Source: Centropus unirufus
Lineage: Eukaryota; Chordata; Aves; Cuculiformes; Centropidae
DNA: 64,000 nt
Direction: 5' to 3'
Assembly (NCBI GenBank): GCA_013397695.1
Contig: VYZI01000018.1
Location: 3,016,920 to 3,080,919, forward strand
Numbering within the stretch: the first letter of the stretch is position 1; every line of letters starts with the position of its first letter. The translations under genes were made by a program, and so were the position numbers. Shown here piece after piece: positions 52,001-61,000 of the stretch. The notes beneath the pieces are model-generated. The model was given only the letters and a program-made list of their open reading frames with translations, made no database searches and was not told where the DNA came from.

Positions 52001-55000
52001 TGTGTTTGTCTAACAGATATGCTAAGGATGATATGAATATCAGAGATCAGCCCTTTGGCATCCAGGCAAGTTACATAAACTTCGCTCTGTGGATATCTGG
52101 GGTATATTTCAAATATTATCTAACTGCAGAACACTCACACAGACTCTCTTAGTTTTATTATCTCTTCCTCAGTGAGTTTCAAAGCTTCTGTTATGCCTAA
52201 TAACACAGACGTTTCTGTAAATGTTAAGCTCTGTTGGTAACTACATTATGTCGGTATTTTTTTTCCCCTTTTAGGTGCGAAACGTGAGATGTATTAAATG
52301 CCACAAGTGGGGTCATGTAAACACTGATCGAGAATGTCCTTTATTTGGCCTTTCTGGAATTAACGCGAGTTCAGTCTCCAGTGATGGGTCAGGTAGGCAG
52401 TGAATGTTTTTCAGGGTGCTGGTTGGAAAGTCTGGGAGAACTCATTAGATTTAATTCTAGACGGTTTCAGATTATCATGTTCCAAGAGCTGATGAAGCAG
52501 AGAAAATGCTTCTTTATTCCAAATGTAGGATCCACTGTTTTAAATCAATTATTTCAAATGATCGGGACCCAATTTTCTAATTAGTAACACACATTTAAAA
52601 AAAAAAAACAAAAAACCAATCTATGATGGCTGTTGCTTTGCTGCTGTCTGAGGAAAACAATATCAGCAGCTGCACTGAGATCATTTATGGCTGGGTGATG
52701 GTATTTGTGTCACCAAAAAAACAAAAGTAATGGATTGCTGAAGACTGTCCCAGTTCAGCTTCAGGCAGCAGCTCGGAAAAGCTGGGCTATATCAGTATAT
52801 CTTTATTAATCACTTGTAAAAAAGGGGGGTTGGGGTTTTTTTATAAATGTAATTGTTCCTCTATAAGTGAACAAGCAATTGAGACCTATATTTCCAAATG
52901 ATTTCCTCTCACCTGACTTCTTGTCACTCTCTGAACTACAATGTTCTTCTCCTGTGGTCTCCTGTTACTTGGGGTCACACAGCTTTTAGTGTTGGACGAG
53001 GTTTAAAGAAGCGGACATAAGCATTCAAATGGAATCATTGTTCCTAAAATACTTTGTTTTCTCTACGTTCTCTCAAATTTCTAACACTTTTAATACTCTT
53101 GAAATTGTGTTACATTAAAGAAACACCTGGTAACATGGGCGAGGCTTCAGCCTTGCTCTAAGGTCATGTCCCGTGTTATGTATTCAGTTGTGCAGGGACA
53201 CCATTACAATTGCACACTCGATAACCTACGGAAAGACAGGAAAACCAGATGTTAACTACTTTATGTAGTAGCTCTTAGACTGAGTATATAATAAAAAACT
53301 ACCAACAGGCTTGCTTTTCAGGATTAGATCACTTGGATGTGCCTTTTCTTTGAGATGCAGCCTGGAAAAAAGTTGAAGGATATGGTGCCTCTTGGATTCC
53401 TCTGTTTTTAGGCACTGTCTGATGATTACACCCTGGGTCAGCCATCCTGTAGCTGCCGTTCTCAGCCTTTGTTTTCAGGAAGTTATAACGTTGGACCATT
53501 TTCTTGCCTCATTCTTAGTTAGAAGAAATTGTGCTTGGAGCATTCAGTGACAGTAGAATTATATTTTGCAGCTTTTGGATGTCAGACACCGTTTTGTACT
53601 GCAGAACTCACTTTTTTATGTACATATATATTTATTTTTTTTCTGAGTTCGAATGATGTGTGCAAATTTTAGGAGTGCTTGGCTGGGATAGTGGAAGTTA
53701 TTTGTACATGCTGCATAAATTAAAAAACTGGCTCCATGCTACTTGTAGCGGTGTAATACGGACACTGTGCAGTGTCAGTACAGGACTGCTTGCTCCAAAC
53801 CAAACTGAACTGAGGATCCAGGTGCAGGCAAAGTTTGCTGTGGATGTTTCGTGGTCAGAGGGGTGTTCTCCGAGTGGCTTTTCAAGCACTCATTCTAAGC
53901 CTAAGAAGAGGGATTTAGCACATATGATGAATTTTGCATGAAGGAAAGCGCTGTAAAGCTACCTTGGGTGTTCTCAGACTGTGCCAATGCCCTCTCATTT
54001 CCAGCTCTGGGACTTGGAAGGCAGTGTGCTGTGCTAGAGACTTTTATAGGCTGAGGAAGGATTTCAGGGAGTAGGGGTGGGCGACAGATCAGGGTTTGTA
54101 TATATAATTTGGAAGACACTGTTCTTGGATTTGAATAGTCAGCTGTAATGATACTGCTACCTTCTTCTTTCTTTCTTTCAAGGAAACTGTATGTGAAAAC
54201 ACTGTCGGTAAAGTTTAAGACGATTTTAAGTTCTTGATTTAATAGCAGATACAGGCTTAGAGGAAGTGGTAATGTCATTAATTAGATCATCAGATAAAAG
54301 GTTGTCTGCCTTTTCTAACCTCAGGAATACAATCCTTTCATCAACTTTTCCAAAACTTCATCTGATTTAATAACAAGCCAAAGTATGCTCTCTTGACAAC
54401 TTTGGGAAATCCCAGGTATGTAAATGCAGTTAAATGAGAATACAAGTCAGGGAGTTCACTGGCTCTCTTAAGGCTCATATAGTTCATCCACGTGGCATGT
54501 TAAAGCTTACATGACACATTTTTTAAAAGCGTCGGTTTTTTTACTAAACCCCGATACCAACCCTGTTTTGTCTGGGATGGGAGTAAGGAATTATCTTTGC
54601 ACCGCTTGGGAATTCCACCCCGTTGTTATTGTGCTGCAGATCTGCAGTTACGTCTGTAAAATTAACTTACAGGGAGGGTAAAACAGTGTCTATACATTTC
54701 CCAAAAAGGCACCGCGGCATCGAAAAGACAAAAGTCTATCATGTCCTTATCAACACACCCCAACAAGATTATCTTCACCATTTCTTTTTCTTACCCTTAG
54801 TTTCCTCTCCTTGCCTCTACTTAATGCTTTGTTCCTCTCCCTAGTGCTGAATCGGTATCCACATCTAAGAACCTTCCTCTGCAAAACACACATCCTCAAG
54901 CTTCGCTTCTTCCTGCTTCTCTTTATCAATAGTTGCTTGCACTCCTAAGCTGCTTTTGTGTATCTAGACTAAATTTCTAATTATCTTCCGATTGTTTTAT

Positions 55001-58000
55001 AGTAAGACAAAAATGTCCATTGTCAGACTCTTGTTGATTCGATTGGCAAGAGCCATGGAAAATACTGCTTTTCAAGGGACAGAGACCTTCTACGGTATTG
55101 TCTTTTTGTGAAACCTTTCTGTGTTTCATGAACTGATGATTAGGCTTAAAAAAAACCCCAAAAGCACTTGAATTATTTCCCACCCATCCCTACCCCTCCC
55201 CACCACATGTCACAAATGTCTCCTCACACTTAGAAAACTGGTAAAAAAACATAGAAGTAGTCCAGAGTTTTCTTTTATCATTATTGTAGTTTTTTTGTGC
55301 TGATAAAACTGCCTGGCTGCTAAGGTCTGAGCTCCTAAGAAAAAATTTCAGGAGCTGTCTGTTTGTTTCTAGAAGGTGGATGAAAATACACACCTCTTTG
55401 GAAAGAACAGGGAATGGGATTTCAAGGATAGGGAGTGATTGCTTATACAGGACCAAGTCTGGAATGTGTATTTAATTTATTTGACTTTTAAAATAATTAA
55501 ATATATAAACAGGTATTTTGCAACCAGTGCTCAGGAATGAGTTAAAATGTTGGGCTAAATTGTTAGAGCAAATAATGCTTTTAAAGGTCAGGAGCTATTT
55601 CCATGTGTCAAAACTCATCTTTGAAAGCTTGTTCCTAGCTTACATGTCAGGAAACTGAAATATAAATGTCACAAATGAAAGGGGACATCTGGGAAACGCA
55701 GACAGAACAAGGAACTGAGTAAAATTTTAGTACAATAGTCAGTATACCAGGAGTCTAGTTCATTATTTCTTCATTAATTTATGGAATTAATAGTATTAGA
55801 AGGACCAAATTTAGGCTATAAATCACCAAAACTTTTTTTTTAAAACAAAAGAACAAATTATAGTAATTTTTTTATCAAGTCTTTGAAAAGAGCTCTGCTG
55901 CTTCCAAGTGACCTACTTTGAAGCACTTCACTTCCTCTGATTTATGGTCCTTTCATCCTAATAAAAGGTCATCTTGCATCTATTTCTTGCAAACTAAAGT
56001 AAATAATTGTTTCTAGGCAGTGTGTGGCGGTTACCCCACCTGTATTTAGGTTTGGATTCTTCACACTTTGGAAACCCTCTCCCTTGCTGGAGCACACCGT
56101 GCATCAGCCCAGTGCTGGAAGATGCCAGTCTGTGTACTGCCAAGCAGCCTGGCTGGTAATGAATCTCTAAGCAATTCGTGCTTGAGAACCCTTGGCCTCA
56201 TGGTTCTGAATCTGATTCTATTGACGCTGGCATCACCAATTTCTGTCGAAGTGGTGAATTAGTGCTTCATGTCCTGTTCCACCAAAAAGGGAAGATATTG
56301 TTTTTCAGCATTTCCTGATACTTCGTTGACAAATTTTCCAGAGTAGCCAGCTGTTAGGAGGTGTATTAAAAAAAAAAATCCTGCCTCATTCTTCAGAAGT
56401 TTGAGAACTCTACACTTGATTTTTCATACTCATTATTTCCTTTGACATTATATAAATGATGGATCTCAACACACAAAGAAGATTCAAGAGCACTTGCTAC
56501 AAATTCAGCTTGTGGTTTGTTCAGATTTTTTTCCTCCTTCAGTAAGAAAGCAGAACAAATTATCCTCTTTGGACTCAGACTATTTTTTATAGCCCCAGAA
56601 GAAACGTTTGAGTTAAAATGAATGAAAACAGAAATCCTGATTGATTTAGCTGCATTATCTAAAGTTTTGTTCCTCTGTGAGGAAAAAGAATTGATTGCCT
56701 ACATACATTTTTCTCATATCATAAAATAACCACCGATGTAGGCTTTTTCTTGCCCATAATCCTATAAGCTGCGATTCTCTTATGTCAGAGGAAGGCGAGC
56801 TGTCTTTGAATCTTACATGAAGACTGCAGTGTAATCTTCCTCTTTGCACATAAACTGAATGGCAGTGGCTGTTTTGGATTCAGTGTTGAATATTGGGCGT
56901 GCGAAGAGCAGTCATGGACTTCATTTTACTCGTGTGGAACCACTGCAGGGTGAAAGTGTTTTTGTGGCACAGAACGCTGTTCAGTGAGAAAAAGATACTG
57001 TCTTTCAAGATCTGACAAAAACTGCAGCGCTCCAGCAAACAAAAATAATTACAGTCAGTCCCTTAACTTAGACTCTTTGGCTTGGTTATTTTGCTTCTGG
57101 GACCGTTTTACTAATCTAGCTGGTAATTCATACAAAAAAAAATAATCTTACCATTAAAAAAGCGCCTATTGAATAATATCTCACCAGTGAATAGAGATTA
57201 TTTTTGCAATAAGGCAATTTCAGTGGATGTGGTTATCATGGGATAATCATACCCCTGGGGTACAGCCTTGTCTGTAATCTCCCAGGAGTGTAATTATTTC
57301 ATGATAACTGCACCCCCTGGTGTTGCATTATTTCCATTATGAAATTCTTAGTTTTAGACATAAAGTAAGTAACTTTGATCACTGGAAACTGCAAAGTAGC
57401 GTTCGAATGTTCCAGCTGTGAGGCTTACAGAGACCAACTTATAAGATTTACTTCTCCTTTGCAAAGCTAAATTAGGCAATCAAAATGCTTCTTTGGGCTA
57501 AACTGATTTACAGGGTTTTTTACTTATAAAATCCTAACTTGGAAAGTTCAGGCAAGATGAAGACATCAGTTGTGGTTCTGACTTTATGTGCCACTGTTTA
57601 CATATGCATGTATAAAATATGTAATGTATACCAGCAAAAGAATGGGTCACAAGCACCTCAATTTGCCTGGTTTTACACGCCTTTCTTATAACTGCTCAGC
57701 AGCATCTGTTGATTTTTGTGCTTTATTCTGTGAAGCCTGAAAAGCCTTTTACTTCATTAGAACAGAGACTGATAGGTTTTCTGCAAAATGTTTTGAAGTA
57801 ATACAGTTCTTTCACTTCCAAATTGCCTGCAACTTTCTTGCTCAGGTGCAGTTAAGACAAACCAAATACATCTCTTTTTTTCCCCCTTCCCCTGCAAGCA
57901 ATCTCTCTTGTTCAGTGGGGGCTGAAGGGAGAAGGAATTATCTGAAAATTATATGAAAGCTTAAGTGCTTGCAACTTTTATCACATATTTTAGAACTGAC

Positions 58001-61000
58001 AACCTGCTAGTATCACTGACTTATAAAGAAAGGTGTTACTATCTTACGAAGTGAGGTTAGGGTCTCAGGTGGAGAGGTAATTTTATGAATGGTTGGAAGA
58101 GGTGGGATGCCAAGATTAGAAGTGGTTCCTCTACTCTTGGCTTGTGAAACCTCAGCCCAGAGAGTGCTGGGCGTCCTCTGCTGTGACTACTTGGAACGTT
58201 GTACAGCTGCCTCGCTCCCTGCACTGAAATTCTGAGAAGAGAGTGAGTACTGTGAAGGGCTGAGCACGTCGTGGAAATAGTTGAAAAAATCTAACGGAGC
58301 AACACGTGCTTGTATCTAGAGTCTTATGGTCTCCAGAGATAAAGAAACTCTAGGTATGTTGGATTATCAGCTTCTAGAGTTTGTGCGCTCTCTTTTCGTC
58401 ACCTGAGTTCCCCTAGACTAAGTATGGTTGAGGTTTCCATCAATCTATCACTTAGTTTGTCCAACTGATCTTTAGCTTTTTGGTGAAATTCCTTTCCACA
58501 GCAGTCATTGAATCATTGAAATTACCAGTCATATCGAGGTAGCAAAAAAAAAAAAAAAGGGAACCTAGGTCTGTTCTTTTATTTCTAAACCTTGCTGTGA
58601 CAAATACAGCACCTTACCTTTTTTTTCCCAACAGGTAAAAAATCTGCATTTTGTCAGGAAAGCAGGAATTGGTTTAAGTGTTCTCTTGAATCTATAACAG
58701 CAAAGATAAAGGTATTTGAATATGTTAACTGTGATTATTTGTATAAATGGTCATCCGTACAAACACAGAGCGTATGAAACCTTCCTTTATGATCTGCAGC
58801 TGAGACCTTTGATTGTGAACAGTAGGAACCTTAACTAAATCTTCACGTAGTTTAAGAACTGTCACATTTTAGAATAATCCTCCATTTATGTTTCAGAAAC
58901 CTCTGTATTTGGTATGAATGCATAAAATATAGATTTGTGTTTAAAGTCCTGTGCTTAGTATTTAACCGATAGGTATGCTACATTACCTCTAGCAGTTTGG
59001 TAATGTTAAATGTTTTTTACTGCTCAAAGAAAGTAGAAAGGAAACTTGGCTTTCTCTGAAATGCCTTTTGACAAAAGCATGGAAGACCATACTGAAATTC
59101 TGTGCTGAAGTGTTGCATTTGGTTAAACTTCAGACCCTCTGAAGAAGAGCTAATCAAAAGCATGAGCTTTTGTTTTGCCCAGTGCTAACGGCAGTGGTTG
59201 CTTTGAAGTATAAATATGGCCTGAACGCAGTCATCTCTGAAATAGGGGGAAAAATTATCACTAATAAATTATCAATTCTGAATTAGTGGAGGCAGCGTGA
59301 ATTTGCCACGTTCTTCATGACCAGGATCATAATTACATAATTTTCATAATGGCTGTTTGTCCTTTAGATAAAGTGTCTGCTTTTACCTCTCTCATAACTG
59401 CAATAAAAGTTCACAGATGATGCAGTGTGGTTAGGCTCGGTCTGTAGCTTTTTCCATTTTTGTTCAATTTCCTTTTAAGCTGCAGCTAAAAAAAAACCCC
59501 ACATGCATACCTCTGGGAAAGCACAAAAAAAAGTATATGGATGTATTGACAAAACTGCCTGTGCTAATTTTAAAGTTGGTTTCTCTTTTAAAGCAAAACC
59601 TAAAGAGCCTTGTATCGTACGTTACACCTTTGCTACCACCCAGAGAAGGCAGCGTCCTGAATGCTGAGTATATTCATCCCTCATAAACTAAGACCCATCA
59701 GCAGAATGGCATTCTACAACCTAGTTAATGAGGACGATCTGTTTGGGTGCTCCCTGGAGTAATTTTTTATGTTATTTTCCCCCAGCGGAGCATGGCTTTA
59801 GCATCACTGTTAGCAAACCAAATTTCACTTTGGAAGACTTGGTCTCCTGTTGTCCAAGGTGCGTGTTACACAGAACGAAGACAAAGTGCTTTAAGCCTAC
59901 TTTGTTAACAAAGATTATGTTGTAATAAAAGATAAGCCTTGAAAGTATCTTAGTAAATCAGTGTTTAAACACGGTGGAACAGAGTAGACGGAGCGTAAGA
60001 GATACTGGCAACGTGGCAGCAGATGCGCCAGTGTGCATTGCCTACAGTTCCATCCATGTGCATCATCTCCCTGCTACCGAGTCAGGAGGAATCTGATAGT
60101 GTGATAATGGCAACATTTTTTAATTAAAATGATTGACATCTGTCAATAAAAGGTGTCCCCACACCAGAACACAGTCTCAGGAAGGGGAAGCTCTAGGAAA
60201 GGCCTGTTCTAAATAATCAACTTTGATGCTACACAAAATGAGCATTGATTAAAACAAAGGTTAAAAAGTTGCATTTAAAATGACAACATGAAGAATTCCC
60301 TGCCTTTTTCAGCGACTTTTATATGGAGTAATCCGTTACATTTTGTAACAAGAAGTAACTGCAGCCACTGCCTAAGTGCAGCTGGGTACTGACGGATTCC
60401 CCTCCCACAGGTGGGAATGGTGGTTACACTATCACCACTTCTTGTCACTTTGCTTTCCATATATATTCCACAATAAAAATCCATTTAAAACTTAATTGAT
60501 TGCAAAGAATCATTCAGTTTGCTCATCTGCACTGATGACAGCAGAGAAAGGTTCTATCAATAAGTTGAGCAGATCCTGTCAAGGCCATGCATTGTGAGTA
60601 GGTAGTTGTAAAACTGCTATTTCAGGCGATAGTGGCAATCATAACATTATGGTCTGTCCTCGCTGCCGCTGAAACAGTTGCAGAAGAAGTGGTATTTAAT
60701 CACAGTCGTTAGGAAAAGAGGTTTCAGAATACTGGTCTCTAATATTAGATAATTTGAAAAAAGTGCCTTAGACATTTTAATGGAGGCCTTCCAAATGGTG
60801 TGATAGCAGCTGCCGTCCCTCCTCTGAGAGGAGTCCTGGGCCCGTGCCTCCTAGAGGGAACGTTATGGCAGCGACAGCGGGATACCTACGCTCTGCACTT
60901 GTACCTCCAAGAGAAGCACAAGGCAGAGTGGAAAATGAGTTGCAGCTCTAGGTTCAGGGCAGGGGTGGTGATGTGGGGCGGGAAAGCTTGCTGTAAGCGA

